Source: Bacteroidales bacterium UBA1199 (GTDB taxonomy: Bacteria; Bacteroidota; Bacteroidia; Bacteroidales; UBA932). From it: 15,408 nucleotides of DNA. The stretch is from positions 530-15,937 of the forward strand of contig DBXZ01000016.1 in NCBI GenBank assembly GCA_002309795.1, read 5' to 3'. A program made the position numbers and the translations under genes. Below, piece after piece: positions 1-6,805 of the stretch. Within the stretch, counting starts at the first letter, position 1; every line of letters begins with the position of its first letter. The notes under the pieces are model-generated. The model searched no databases and had not been told where the DNA came from. It worked only from the letters and a program-made list of their open reading frames with translations.

Positions 1-182
1 TCCGGGACGATGACGGTGCGCAGGCGCAGCAGCGGCAGCAGGTGGCAGGCCACCGTGCCGGACAGCAATGCGATGCGGTTGAAGCGGAACAGGGTGGTCC
101 GCCGCATCACCAGCAGGTAAAAGGCGTAGAAAATCGCGAGGTACAGGCTCGCGCGCCCGAGATATAAGAGGGACGGGGTCAT
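1..182 (-). CDS. BlaR1/MecR1-like M56 family membrane metallopeptidase, N-terminal fragment
   Basis: The gene starts at an ATG at 182-180 that overlaps the TGA of the upstream repressor gene (ATGA overlap), so the two are probably translationally coupled. It runs off the left edge, leaving about 60 codons. The protein begins MTPSLLYLGRASLYLAIFYA, followed by FYLLVMRRTTLFRFNR and a second hydrophobic stretch. One membrane helix, a basic loop with 'RRTTLFRFNR' and a second helix is the usual N-terminus of M56 sensor-proteases of the BlaR1/MecR1 type in Bacteroidetes. In characterised members the signal is sensed at the membrane and the cytoplasmic HExxH zinc protease inactivates the BlaI-type repressor. 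The HExxH motif and any sensor domain lie outside the window, so catalysis cannot be confirmed. The assignment rests on the N-terminal pattern plus the adjacent blaI-like gene. Confidence 0.75.
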   Translation of the reverse strand, partial: MTPSLLYLGRASLYLAIFYAFYLLVMRRTTLFRFNRIALLSGTVACHLLPLLRLRTVIVP

Positions 183-547
183 GCCTTGCGCTTGTTTTCG
201 ATGGATGCGATCAGTTTCTTGAGCTCCTCGAGGTCCATTTTGTCGTCCTCGACGAACTGGGACACGAGCAGCGAATAGGAGTTGTCGTAGTACCGGGCGA
301 CGAGGTCTCCGACCGTCGTGCCCCGGTACTCCTTCTCGGAGATGGCAGGGGAGTAGCAGAAGCTGTTGGCCATGGGCTTGCGCTTCAAGAAACCCTTCTC
401 CTCCAAGAACTTGACTTGGGTGGCCACGGTGTTGTACGAAGGCTTCGGGTCCGGGATGCGGGCCACGATGTCACGGATGAACAGTTCGCCTGAGGCCCAG
501 ACGATCTGCATGATTTCTTCTTCTTTAACGGTGAGTCGTGCTTTCAT
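179..547 (-). CDS. BlaI/MecI/CopY family winged-helix transcriptional repressor
   Basis: A 122-residue protein. I chose the ATG at 547 (MKARLTVKEEEIMQIVWASG) because BlaI-family proteins begin with this LTxxEExIMxxxW segment, and because the -7 box at 568-575 leaves a 20-nt leader. An in-frame start further upstream would lie inside the promoter. Residues 1-70 form the winged helix-turn-helix, with recognition region 'PSYNTVATQVKFLEEKGFL' followed by a basic wing. Residues 75-120 are the acidic/helical dimerisation tail. The family represses its own promoter and is relieved by proteolysis by the partner M56 protein, whose gene overlaps this one by 4 bp at the 3' end. In this phylum such pairs control beta-lactamase or unrelated stress genes. 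No beta-lactamase is visible here, so the target is unknown. Dyads at the promoter are candidate operators. Confidence 0.9.
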   Translation of the reverse strand: MKARLTVKEEEIMQIVWASGELFIRDIVARIPDPKPSYNTVATQVKFLEEKGFLKRKPMANSFCYSPAISEKEYRGTTVGDLVARYYDNSYSLLVSQFVEDDKMDLEELKKLIASIENKRKA

Positions 548-550
548 ATC

Positions 551-569
551 TGCAGGATTTCTCCCTGCA
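551..569 (-). promoter_or_regulatory. Inverted repeat between -7 box and blaI-like start, candidate operator
   Basis: On the plus strand the sequence reads TGCAGG-ATTTCTC-CCTGCA, a perfect 6-bp dyad with a 7-nt spacer. It overlaps the downstream end of the -7 box and the predicted transcription start. BlaI-type repressors are autoregulatory and bind dyads in this position. That this particular dyad is the operator is inference. It could instead form a small 5' UTR hairpin. Confidence 0.45.
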
Positions 570-575
570 AATATA
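568..575 (-). promoter_or_regulatory. Bacteroidetes -7 promoter element for blaI-like gene
   Basis: TATATTTG on the minus strand matches TAnnTTTG and lies 20 nt before the chosen ATG. No clear -33 TTTG was found at the expected spacing. Confidence 0.6.
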
Positions 576-581
576 AACACT

Positions 582-620
582 TTTTCCGAATCTCCTAATA
601 TTTTTCGGAGTTTTCCGAAT
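582..620. repeat. Repeated TTCCGAA half-sites upstream of the blaI-like promoter
   Basis: TTTTCCGAAT occurs twice in direct orientation at 582-591 and 611-620 (29-bp period). The second copy forms a perfect inverted repeat, TTCGGA-GTTT-TCCGAA, at 604-619. The cluster lies between the tex stop and the blaI-like promoter. There is no T-run to make the hairpin a convincing intrinsic terminator for tex, so a protein-binding site is the likelier reading. Confidence 0.4.
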
Positions 621-2755
621 TATTTTAGTAGTCGCAGAGAGATGCGGCCGCGGTCGAGGTCGACGGCAGTCACGCTGACGCGGACCTGCTGGTGCAGCTT
701 GACGACCTTGGTGGGGTCGGTGCCGCGCGGGCCCATCTGCGAGACGTGGATGAGCCCGTCGTCATGGATGCCGATATCGACGAAGGCGCCGAAATTGGTG
801 ATGTTGGTGACGATTCCCGGCAGTTCCATCCCGACCTTGAGGTCTTCGATGGTGTGGATGTCTTCCGCGAAGGAGAACTCCGCGGCCTGTTCGCGCGGGT
901 CCAGGCCCGGCTTGGCAAGTTCCTTCAGGATGTCGTTGATGGTAGGGAGGCCGGCGGTATCGGTTACGAAGTCCTTCGCCTGGATCTTCGCACAGAGTTC
1001 GGCATTGCCGACGAGCTCCTTGGTGGTAACGCCTAAGGAGCGCGCCATCCGGTCCACGATGCCATAGGATTCGGGGTGTACGGCGGAGTTGTCCAGCGGG
1101 TTCTCGGCGTCACGCACGCGCAGGAAGCCCGCGCACTGCTCGAAGGCCTTCGGCCCGAGGCGCGGGACGCTGCGCAGCTCCGCGCGGCTGTGGAACGCGC
1201 CGTGCTCGCTGCGGTATGCGACGATATTCTCCGCGAGGGCGGGGCCGATGCCGGCAACATAGGAGAGCAGGTAAGGGGAGGCGGTGTTGAGGCCCACGCC
1301 CACGGCGTTGACGCAACTCTCCACCGTATTGTCGAGTTTTTCCTTGAGGAGCGCCTGGTCCACGTCGTGCTGGTACTGGCCGATGCCGAGGTTCTTGGGG
1401 TCGATCTTGACGAGCTCGGCGAGTGGGTCCATCAGGCGCCGGCCGATGGACACGGCGCCGCGCACCGTCACATCCTCGTCCGGGAACTCCCGGCGCGCAA
1501 TTTCAGAAGCGCTGTAGATGGATGCTCCATCTTCGCTGACTGTCCATACTTTACATCCTTCCGGAAGCTGGATGCGGCGCATGAAATCCTCCGTTTCGCG
1601 CGAGGCCGTGCCGTCGCCGATCGCGACGGCCTGGATGTCGTAGCGTTCCAGCATCTGCTGCACGGCCATGATGGACTTGACCTTCTCGTTCTGCGGCGGA
1701 TGGGGGTAGATGATGGTATGGTAGAGGAGGTTGCCCTGCTCGTCAAGGCAGGCGATCTTGCAGCCGTTGCGGTAGCCGGGGTCGATGGCCATCGTGCGCT
1801 TGGCGCCCACGGGGGCGCTCAGCAACAGCTGGCGCAGATTCTCACCGAATACGCGGATGCTTTCCAGGTCGGCCTTCTCCTTGGCCTCGCGCAGCACCTC
1901 GCCGCTGATGGACGGTTCGAGCAGGCGCTTGTAGGAGTCCGCGACCGCCGTCTTGATCTGGTCGGCGAGCGGACCGGCAGGATAGCCGTGTTCCTGGCAG
2001 AAGTCGTAGTAGATCTTGGCACCGCATTTCTCGGGGTCGGCGTCGATCCCGACGCTGAGATACCCTTCGTTCTGCGCCCGCAGGATGGCGAGCAGGTTGT
2101 GCGAAGGGATGCGGTCCAGCGGCATCTTGAAATCGAAATAGCTCCGGTACTTGGCCGCCTCGGCGCTCTCGCGCCCGGCCTTGGTCACGCCGGCCGTGAT
2201 CCGGCGCCGGCGGAAGATCCCGCGGAGGTTCTCGCGGATCACGGCTGTCTCGCTGAGGCGCTCCGCGACGATGTCGCGCGCCCCCGCGAGCGCCGCCTCC
2301 GTGCTCTCGACCTTGCCTTTTACGAACTTGCGCGCGTCCTGCTCCGGGTTACGCGTCTTGTTGTTCCACATCAGGTCCGCCAGCGGCTCCAGGCCCAGCT
2401 CCCGGGCGGCCGTGGCGCGCGTGCGCCGCTTGGGCCGCCAGGGGAGGTAGAGGTCCTCGAGCTCCGTCGAGGAGACGGTGTTCTCGATCCTGGCGCGCAG
2501 CTCGTCGGTGAGCGCGCCGGCTTCGCCGATGGTGCGCAGGATGGTCTCCTTGCGCTTCTCCATCTCGGCGAAGACGTCAACCCAGTGGCGGACTTCCGCC
2601 ACCTCCACATCGTCCATCCCGCCGGTTTTCTCCTTGCGGTAGCGGCTGATGAAGGGGATGGTGTCGCCGTCCTCGAACAGGCCGGCGCAATTCTCTACCT
2701 GCCAGTCCTTCAGTCCGAGGAGACCGGCGATGTGCTGGATATAGATCTCTTTCAT
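620..2755 (-). CDS. tex: Tex family RNA-binding transcriptional accessory protein
   Basis: A 711-residue protein, close to the usual 700-780 for Tex. The helical N-terminal Tex region covers about residues 1-315. The YqgF/RuvX-like RNase-H fold covers about 320-455, with 'AIDPGYRNGCK' at 323-333, 'GDGTASRET' at 380-388 and 'SEDGASIYSAS' near 407-417. Tandem helix-hairpin-helix motifs lie at about 496-545 ('YVAGIGPALAENIV', 'VPRLGPKAFEQ'). A C-terminal S1 domain lies at about 642-711 ('GIVTNITNFGAFVDIG', 'GLIHVSQM'). Tex is a cytoplasmic nucleic-acid-binding protein linked to transcription and ribosome-associated functions; its exact activity in Bacteroidales is not settled. The start ATG at 2755 overlaps the TGA of the upstream GT2 gene by 4 bp, so the two are probably co-transcribed from the promoter at 3487-3494. 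Nothing appears truncated. Confidence 0.96.
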   Translation of the reverse strand: MKEIYIQHIAGLLGLKDWQVENCAGLFEDGDTIPFISRYRKEKTGGMDDVEVAEVRHWVDVFAEMEKRKETILRTIGEAGALTDELRARIENTVSSTELEDLYLPWRPKRRTRATAARELGLEPLADLMWNNKTRNPEQDARKFVKGKVESTEAALAGARDIVAERLSETAVIRENLRGIFRRRRITAGVTKAGRESAEAAKYRSYFDFKMPLDRIPSHNLLAILRAQNEGYLSVGIDADPEKCGAKIYYDFCQEHGYPAGPLADQIKTAVADSYKRLLEPSISGEVLREAKEKADLESIRVFGENLRQLLLSAPVGAKRTMAIDPGYRNGCKIACLDEQGNLLYHTIIYPHPPQNEKVKSIMAVQQMLERYDIQAVAIGDGTASRETEDFMRRIQLPEGCKVWTVSEDGASIYSASEIARREFPDEDVTVRGAVSIGRRLMDPLAELVKIDPKNLGIGQYQHDVDQALLKEKLDNTVESCVNAVGVGLNTASPYLLSYVAGIGPALAENIVAYRSEHGAFHSRAELRSVPRLGPKAFEQCAGFLRVRDAENPLDNSAVHPESYGIVDRMARSLGVTTKELVGNAELCAKIQAKDFVTDTAGLPTINDILKELAKPGLDPREQAAEFSFAEDIHTIEDLKVGMELPGIVTNITNFGAFVDIGIHDDGLIHVSQMGPRGTDPTKVVKLHQQVRVSVTAVDLDRGRISLRLLK

Positions 2756-3480
2756 TTCTGAGCGGGGTGGAGTTTGCGGAAGCGCAGGGCGAGCACGCCC
2801 CAGAACGCCTCCCCGAAGATGCTGCCCGACATCTTGGAAGTGCCCTCCTTGCGGTTGACGAAGACCACGGGGACCTCGGCGATGCGGAAGCCCAGCTTGT
2901 GGGCGGTATACTTCAGTTCGATCTGGAATCCATAGCCTTTCATCCGGACGGCGTCCAGGTCGAGGGTCTCGAGGACCTTGCGGGAGTAGCAGACGAATCC
3001 TGCAGTGCTGTCGAACATCTTGAAACCGAGTACGGTGCGGACGTAGATGGAGGCGCAGTAGGACATCATGATGCGGCTCAGCGGCCAGTTGACGACGTTG
3101 ATGCCGTCGCAGTAGCGGGAGCCCACGGACATGTCTGCGCCGCCCTCCGTACAGGCCGCAAGCAGGCGCGGGAGGTCGTCGGGATTGTGGGAGAAATCGG
3201 CATCCATCTCGAAGATGTACTCATAGTCACGTGCGATAGCCCACTTGAAGCCGGTCACGTAGGCCGTGCCGAGGCCGAGCTTGCCGCTGCGCTCCACCAG
3301 GAACAGTCGGTCCGGGTGGACGGCCTGCAACTCCTTGACGGCGGCGGCCGTCCCGTCGGGGGAGCCGTCGTCGATCACGAGGATGTGGTATGCGCCCGGA
3401 ATGGCGAAGACCGCGGCGATGATCTTGGCGATGTTCTCGATCTCGTTGTAGGTCGGGATGATGACGAGTTTCTTTTCCAT
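2752..3480 (-). CDS. GT2 polyprenyl-phosphate sugar transferase (DPM1-like, dolichol-phosphate mannose synthase family)
   Basis: A 242-residue GT-A fold enzyme. It opens with 'KLVIIPTYNEIENI'. It has DDG at 37-39 within 'VIDDGSPDG', the DAD metal/nucleotide motif at 93-95 ('FEMDADFSH'), 'DSTAGF' at 157-162 and 'NRKEGTSKM' at 209-217. These are hallmarks of the DPM1/polyprenyl-monophosphomannose synthase group, which moves a sugar (usually mannose) from GDP-sugar to polyprenyl phosphate on the inner face of the membrane. It is a short form without C-terminal GtrA-like membrane helices. The ATG at 3480 lies only 6 nt after the -7 box, so the mRNA should be almost leaderless. The gene overlaps tex by 4 bp. 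The sugar donor and acceptor are not readable from the sequence. Confidence 0.92.
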   Translation of the reverse strand: MEKKLVIIPTYNEIENIAKIIAAVFAIPGAYHILVIDDGSPDGTAAAVKELQAVHPDRLFLVERSGKLGLGTAYVTGFKWAIARDYEYIFEMDADFSHNPDDLPRLLAACTEGGADMSVGSRYCDGINVVNWPLSRIMMSYCASIYVRTVLGFKMFDSTAGFVCYSRKVLETLDLDAVRMKGYGFQIELKYTAHKLGFRIAEVPVVFVNRKEGTSKMSGSIFGEAFWGVLALRFRKLHPAQK

Positions 3481-3486
3481 GTCTTA

Positions 3487-3494
3487 CAAAGATA
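3487..3494 (-). promoter_or_regulatory. -7 promoter element for the GT2-tex unit
   Basis: TATCTTTG on the minus strand. The ATG follows after the six bases TAAGAC, so transcription should start at or within a few bases of the start codon. It lies 13 bp from the divergent plus-strand box. Confidence 0.65.
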
Positions 3495-3507
3495 GCTATT
3501 TTATTCT

Positions 3508-3515
3508 TAACTTTG
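3508..3515 (+). promoter_or_regulatory. -7 promoter element for the PL9 gene
   Basis: TAACTTTG matches TAnnTTTG and sits 26 nt before the ATG at 3542. It is arranged back to back with the GT2 promoter. Confidence 0.6.
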
Positions 3516-3541
3516 TCTCAGTACAAAACCGAATTGCCGTT

Positions 3542-4864
3542 ATGAAGAAAAACCTGATCCTACTGCTTGTCTGCCTGTCCTGCCTCCCGCTGACCGCCAA
3601 GGTCATCTACATCGCTCCGAACGGCCGCGACACCAATCCCGGCAGCCTCCGGGCCCCGATGGCCACGCTCCCCGCCGCGTACGGGAAGATGAATTCCGGA
3701 GACACGTTGTGTTTCCGGGCAGGCACCTACTATATCACTGATGCACAGGTGATGAAACAAGAGAGTTTGTATGCCTATGTCTTCGCTTTGGAGAAGGGTG
3801 GGACGGCTGCGCACCGTACCTGCTTCATGGGTTATCCGGGGGAGCGCCCAGTCTTCGATTTCTCTGCGCTGCAACTCGACGGCAAGCACCGTTTCGCCGC
3901 GTTTTACCTGGGTGCCGACTACCTCCATCTGAAGAATTTCGAGATCGTGGGCCTTCCCGTCCGCATCAAGGGACACACGCAGTCCGAGTGCGTCTCGGCC
4001 CGCAAGGGCTCGCACTGCATCGTGGAGAACCTCTCGATGCACCACAACATGGCCATCGGTTTCTACCAGACCGCCGGATCCTACAACCTGGTGCTCAACT
4101 GCGACGCCTACAACAATTACGACGATTTCTCCGAAGGAGCCTACGGCGGCAACGTGGACGGCTTCGGCTTCCACATGGCCAATCCCTGGGAGGTCGGAAA
4201 CGTGATTCGCGGCTGCCGCGCCTGGCGCAACTCCGACGACGGCTATGACCTCATCCATTGCGCCGCGCCGGTGGAGATCGACCATTGCTGGGCCTTCTAC
4301 AACGGATTCCAGCCCACCGCCGACCCCTACGACAACGAGACCTTTGAAAAGGCCGGCGACGGCAACGGTTTCAAGAGCGGCGGCTGGGCCCTGGGTGCCG
4401 GCCCTACGCGCTGCCCGCCCATCTGCCCCAGCCACTACATCCACCACTGCGTGGCCTACCGCAACAAGGTCAACGGCTTCGATTCCAACTACCACCTGGC
4501 CGGCAACCGCTGGGAGAACAACAGCGCCGCGATGAATCCGCGGGACTTCAACATGGTCAACCGCCGCGGTCCGGGTGCCGGAGAGAACCAGCGGGTTCCG
4601 GGCTACGACCACATCCTGACGGCCAACCTGTCCTGGCACACGGGCGGAGAGGATCTCGCACTGTGTGACGAGACGAAGTGTACGCTGCGGGACAATGAAT
4701 TCGGCACCATCTCCGTGGAGGAGGGGGCTGCGATGTTCGTGTCCACGGACCCGCGCGACCTGTATCTTCCGCGTGATGCGGAAGGCAATCTTCCGGAGAT
4801 GCCCTTCCTGCGTGCCAAACCCGGCACGCGCCTGCAGGAGAACCAGATCGGCTGGGCCTGGTAA
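3542..4864 (+). CDS. Secreted PL9-family pectate/rhamnogalacturonan lyase-like parallel beta-helix protein
   Basis: A 440-residue protein starting at MKKNLILLLV. This start gives a clean signal peptide, probably cut after 'LTA' (residue 19); an in-frame upstream extension would cross the promoter. The mature N-terminus 'VIYIAPNGRDTNPGS' is typical of beta-helix lyases. The PL9 active-site pattern as I recall it from Dickeya Pel9A (four calcium-binding Asp and a Lys base) can be traced. D206 is in 'NVDGFG', D232/D233/D236 are in 'NSDDGYD', and K278 is in 'GDGNGFK'. PL9 enzymes cleave polygalacturonate, or rhamnogalacturonan backbones in some Bacteroides members, by beta-elimination in the periplasm or outside the cell. 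No SusC/D genes adjoin it. Other pectin enzymes lie about 4.4 kb downstream. Family assignment is firm; substrate is open. Confidence 0.9.
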   Translation: MKKNLILLLVCLSCLPLTAKVIYIAPNGRDTNPGSLRAPMATLPAAYGKMNSGDTLCFRAGTYYITDAQVMKQESLYAYVFALEKGGTAAHRTCFMGYPGERPVFDFSALQLDGKHRFAAFYLGADYLHLKNFEIVGLPVRIKGHTQSECVSARKGSHCIVENLSMHHNMAIGFYQTAGSYNLVLNCDAYNNYDDFSEGAYGGNVDGFGFHMANPWEVGNVIRGCRAWRNSDDGYDLIHCAAPVEIDHCWAFYNGFQPTADPYDNETFEKAGDGNGFKSGGWALGAGPTRCPPICPSHYIHHCVAYRNKVNGFDSNYHLAGNRWENNSAAMNPRDFNMVNRRGPGAGENQRVPGYDHILTANLSWHTGGEDLALCDETKCTLRDNEFGTISVEEGAAMFVSTDPRDLYLPRDAEGNLPEMPFLRAKPGTRLQENQIGWAW

Positions 4865-4958
4865 AAGATTTTGCGAATGAAGAATGATTTCTCCCGCGGA
4901 GCCAGCTGGAACGCAAGCCCGGCTACGCCGGCTACCGCCGCCGGACCCGGATCCTGAT

Positions 4959-5861
4959 TTAGGACTGCTGCCGGGCGGCATTCTCGGTGATGACCATGAA
5001 AAGGATGGCCGCTAGGCAGATGGCGATACCGGCGAGCATGCCGGTTGTCATCGGCTCTGCAAACAGGACCGTTCCGATCAAGATGGCCGTGACAGGCTCG
5101 AATACGCCCAGTACGGAAGTGCGGGTCGGCCCGATATGGCGCGTGGATACTGCCAGGGCAAGGAGCGAGATGATGGTCGGGAAGATCGCGAGGCCCAGGA
5201 GGTTGCCCACGGCGGAAGGGGAGTTGATGCCCTGCAGCGAAGGGCCGCCCCCGGCGAGCATGCATGTCAGGAATAGGACAGAGCCGATGGCCAGCGCGTA
5301 AAAGGTCAAGGTATGCTCGGAGATGTGGCGGATCCGCTTGGATCGGTTGACGATCACCAGATAGCAGGCATAGCTGAGCGCGGAGAGCGCGGCCAGTGCG
5401 AGGCCGCCCCAGTGGAGCGATACGCCACCGGTGGGCTTGCAGAGGAGCACAACTCCGGCGAAGGTGGCAGCGATCGACACCCATACGTGCCAGTCGGGCA
5501 CATTGCCCAGCGCCACCATCATCAGTGCCACGAATACCGGGTATAGGTAGACGATGGTCGTGGCCAGTCCGGAAGGGATGAATCTATAGGACTCGAACAG
5601 GAACAGGCTGCTGCAGCTGAACAGCAGGCCCAGCACCGCCAGCAGGAGGAATTCCTTCCCGCTCACGCGGAAGGATTCGCGGCGCAGGAACATCCATACC
5701 CCCAGCATTACGACGGACAGGGAATAGCGGAAGAACAACATTGTCATCACGGACACGCCCGCCTCCATCAACGGTTTGGCAAACAAAGGGTTCATGCCAT
5801 ACGAGACCCCCGCCACGATACCCGCTGCAAAGCCAATCACCTTTCTTCTGTTGAATCGCAT
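4959..5861 (-). CDS. EamA/DMT-superfamily inner-membrane transporter
   Basis: A 300-residue, very hydrophobic protein with about ten predicted membrane helices arranged as two EamA repeats (about residues 8-140 and 150-295). Each repeat carries the typical alternation of 'GxxxGxxxPLFAK'-type openings and late 'LGVFEPVTAILIGTVLFAEP' segments, a strong EamA signature near the C-terminus. I chose the ATG at 5861 (MRFNRRKVIGFAAGIV) because the -7 box at 5884-5891 is 22 nt upstream, and reading further upstream would cross the promoter and the divergent tRNA gene. Family members export or import small metabolites such as amino acids or nucleotide sugars; the substrate cannot be told here. The gene converges on the PL9 gene. 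Confidence 0.92.
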   Translation of the reverse strand: MRFNRRKVIGFAAGIVAGVSYGMNPLFAKPLMEAGVSVMTMLFFRYSLSVVMLGVWMFLRRESFRVSGKEFLLLAVLGLLFSCSSLFLFESYRFIPSGLATTIVYLYPVFVALMMVALGNVPDWHVWVSIAATFAGVVLLCKPTGGVSLHWGGLALAALSALSYACYLVIVNRSKRIRHISEHTLTFYALAIGSVLFLTCMLAGGGPSLQGINSPSAVGNLLGLAIFPTIISLLALAVSTRHIGPTRTSVLGVFEPVTAILIGTVLFAEPMTTGMLAGIAICLAAILFMVITENAARQQS

Positions 5862-5883
5862 TTCTTTCACACAAAAACGCTTG

Positions 5884-5891
5884 CAAAGGTA
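5884..5891 (-). promoter_or_regulatory. -7 promoter element for the EamA transporter
   Basis: TACCTTTG on the minus strand, 22 nt before the ATG at 5861 and divergent from the tRNA-Ser promoter. Confidence 0.6.
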
Positions 5892-5914
5892 GTACATTTT
5901 CAAAAAAAAGTTTC

Positions 5915-5922
5915 TATATTTG
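5915..5922 (+). promoter_or_regulatory. -7 promoter element for tRNA-Ser
   Basis: TATATTTG lies 11 nt before the mature 5' end of the tRNA, preceded by an A/T-rich stretch. This is the expected arrangement for a Bacteroidetes stable-RNA promoter. Confidence 0.65.
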
Positions 5923-5933
5923 CAGTCCCGTTT

Positions 5934-6021
5934 GGAGAGATGCTCGAGTGGCTGAAGAGGCACGTCTGGAAAGCGTGTGACCGTCAAAAACGGTTCCAGG
6001 GTTCGAATCCCTGTCTCTCCG
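5934..6021 (+). tRNA. tRNA-Ser (anticodon GGA)
   Basis: The acceptor stem GGAGAGA (5934-5940) pairs with TCTCTCC (6014-6020), with discriminator G at 6021. The anticodon stem is CACGT/GCGTG with loop CTGGAAA at 5966-5972, giving anticodon GGA at 5968-5970, which reads UCC and UCU. There is a long class II variable arm with a stem around CCGTC/ACGG, and a T-arm containing GGTTCGAATCC. No CCA is encoded, so it must be added enzymatically. The layout closely follows known bacterial tRNA-Ser(GGA). Confidence 0.97.
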
Positions 6022-6043
6022 CGCAATGCAATCAGCAGCAGGG

Positions 6044-6070
6044 CGCCGCACAGAAGTGCGGCGTTTCTTG
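6044..6070 (+). terminator. Probable intrinsic terminator after tRNA-Ser
   Basis: A perfect 8-bp GC-rich stem (6044-6051 with 6056-6063), an AGAA tetraloop, then TTTCTTG. It starts 22 nt past the tRNA 3' end. The T-tract is short and interrupted, so efficiency is uncertain. Confidence 0.55.
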
Positions 6071-6123
6071 TAAGCAGGCAGGGTGTCCGAAAGTTCACTT
6101 TCGAGCACCCTGCCTGCTTACAA
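6068..6123. repeat. 56-nt near-perfect inverted repeat
   Basis: The arms 6068-6085 and 6106-6123 are perfectly complementary over 18 bp. The inner arms 6088-6093 and 6098-6103 pair over 6 bp around a TTCA loop. Only the two positions between (6086-6087 against 6104-6105) depart, as one mismatch and one G-T. As RNA this is a hairpin of about 25 bp. There is no T-run on either strand, so it is not a standard terminator, and no target duplication flanks it. Confidence 0.8.
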
Positions 6124-6125
6124 AA

Positions 6126-6174
6126 CGGACGGAACGTCCGCCCTGCTTGCGGATTGCTCCCGGAGATCCCGGGA
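6126..6174. repeat. Two further short hairpins downstream of the 56-nt repeat
   Basis: CGGACG-GAA-CGTCCG at 6126-6140 and TCCCGG-AGATC-CCGGGA at 6158-6174 are both perfect 6-bp stems. With the two preceding structures they make four hairpins in about 130 bases between tRNA-Ser and the carbonic anhydrase gene. There is no coding potential in this gap. Confidence 0.55.
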
Positions 6175-6236
6175 AAAGGCCGCACGCAGTGTGGGCTAAT
6201 CCCATTCTTTTTTGTCGATGCTATCCATTTATTTCT

Positions 6237-6244
6237 TACATTTG
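6237..6244 (+). promoter_or_regulatory. -7 promoter element for the carbonic anhydrase gene
   Basis: TACATTTG lies 5 nt before the ATG at 6250, implying a leaderless or nearly leaderless transcript. An upstream TTTTG at 6210-6214 is a possible -33 element, though its spacing is slightly long. Confidence 0.65.
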
Positions 6245-6249
6245 CATAT

Positions 6250-6792
6250 ATGAGCAATATCGACAAAGTCCTCGCGTTCAACCGCGGATTCGTGGCCTCG
6301 AAGGGCTACGAGAAACACCTGACCGACAAGTACCCTGACAAGAAACTGGCGGTGCTCAGCTGCATGGACACGCGCCTGTCGGTGCTGCTGCAGGAAGCCC
6401 TTGGCCTGAGCAACGGTGACGCCAAGGTCATCAAGAACGCCGGAGCCGTGATCCCGTCGCCCTGGGACTCCGCCATGCGAAGCCTCATCGTCGCCGTGTA
6501 CGAGCTCGGGGTTGAGGAGATCATGGTGGTGGCGCACACGACCTGCGGGGCCTGTCACATGAACTTCGGCCATTTCCGGGAGGAGATGCTGAAGCGGGGG
6601 ATTCCGGAATCGGAACTGCAGCGCACGGATGTCGACCTGGATGCCTGGCTCGAAGGGTTCCATGATACGGAGCGGTCCGTGCGGCAGACGGTGGCCGCCA
6701 TCGTGGAGCACCCGCTGGTCCCGGCGGACGTGACAGTCCGGGGATTCATTATCGACTCGGCTACCGGCGAGCTGACGGAAGTCTTGAGATAA
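6250..6792 (+). CDS. Beta-class carbonic anhydrase (YtiB-like)
   Basis: A 180-residue protein starting at MSNIDKVLAFNRGFV. I chose this ATG because the -7 box is just 5 nt upstream and the family starts here; the longer in-frame reading would run back through the hairpin region and tRNA. The zinc site of beta-carbonic anhydrases is present: C38-x-D40-x-R42 in 'SCMDTRL', then H96-x-x-C99 in 'HTTCGAC'. The enzyme interconverts CO2 and bicarbonate in the cytoplasm, typically supplying bicarbonate for carboxylations in a capnophilic anaerobe. The length fits the compact YtiB-type branch. A nuclease-like hypothetical gene follows after 13 nt and is probably co-transcribed, though no functional link is known. 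Confidence 0.94.
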   Translation: MSNIDKVLAFNRGFVASKGYEKHLTDKYPDKKLAVLSCMDTRLSVLLQEALGLSNGDAKVIKNAGAVIPSPWDSAMRSLIVAVYELGVEEIMVVAHTTCGACHMNFGHFREEMLKRGIPESELQRTDVDLDAWLEGFHDTERSVRQTVAAIVEHPLVPADVTVRGFIIDSATGELTEVLR

Positions 6793-6805
6793 TCCGGTAT
6801 AACAT

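Noticed and set aside
604..619. Intrinsic terminator for tex
   Set aside because: The 6-bp stem on the minus strand is followed by an A-rich, not T-rich, sequence; an operator is a better explanation.
1076..2761. 561-codon open frame on the plus strand, antisense to tex
   Set aside because: Tex is certain on the other strand by domains and length. The antisense reading is an artefact of GC-rich codon bias, with no family motif or promoter.
4919..4931. CCGGC-TAC-GCCGG hairpin as bidirectional terminator for PL9 and EamA
   Set aside because: Only 5 bp, with no T-tract on either side.
4877..4957. 26-codon small gene after PL9 (MKNDFSRG...)
   Set aside because: No promoter or ribosome-binding sequence and Pro/Ala/Thr-rich content; more likely chance, and another frame of the same stretch looks like a gene remnant.
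3560..4981. Long minus-strand open frame opposite the PL9 gene
   Set aside because: The PL9 protein has a signal peptide and catalytic motifs. The antisense product is Val/Gly/Ala-rich low complexity with no recognisable domain.
5934..6174. tRNA-Ser as an occupied integration site (att)
   Set aside because: No second copy of the tRNA 3' end and no integrase gene in the window; the genes downstream are chromosomal-type.
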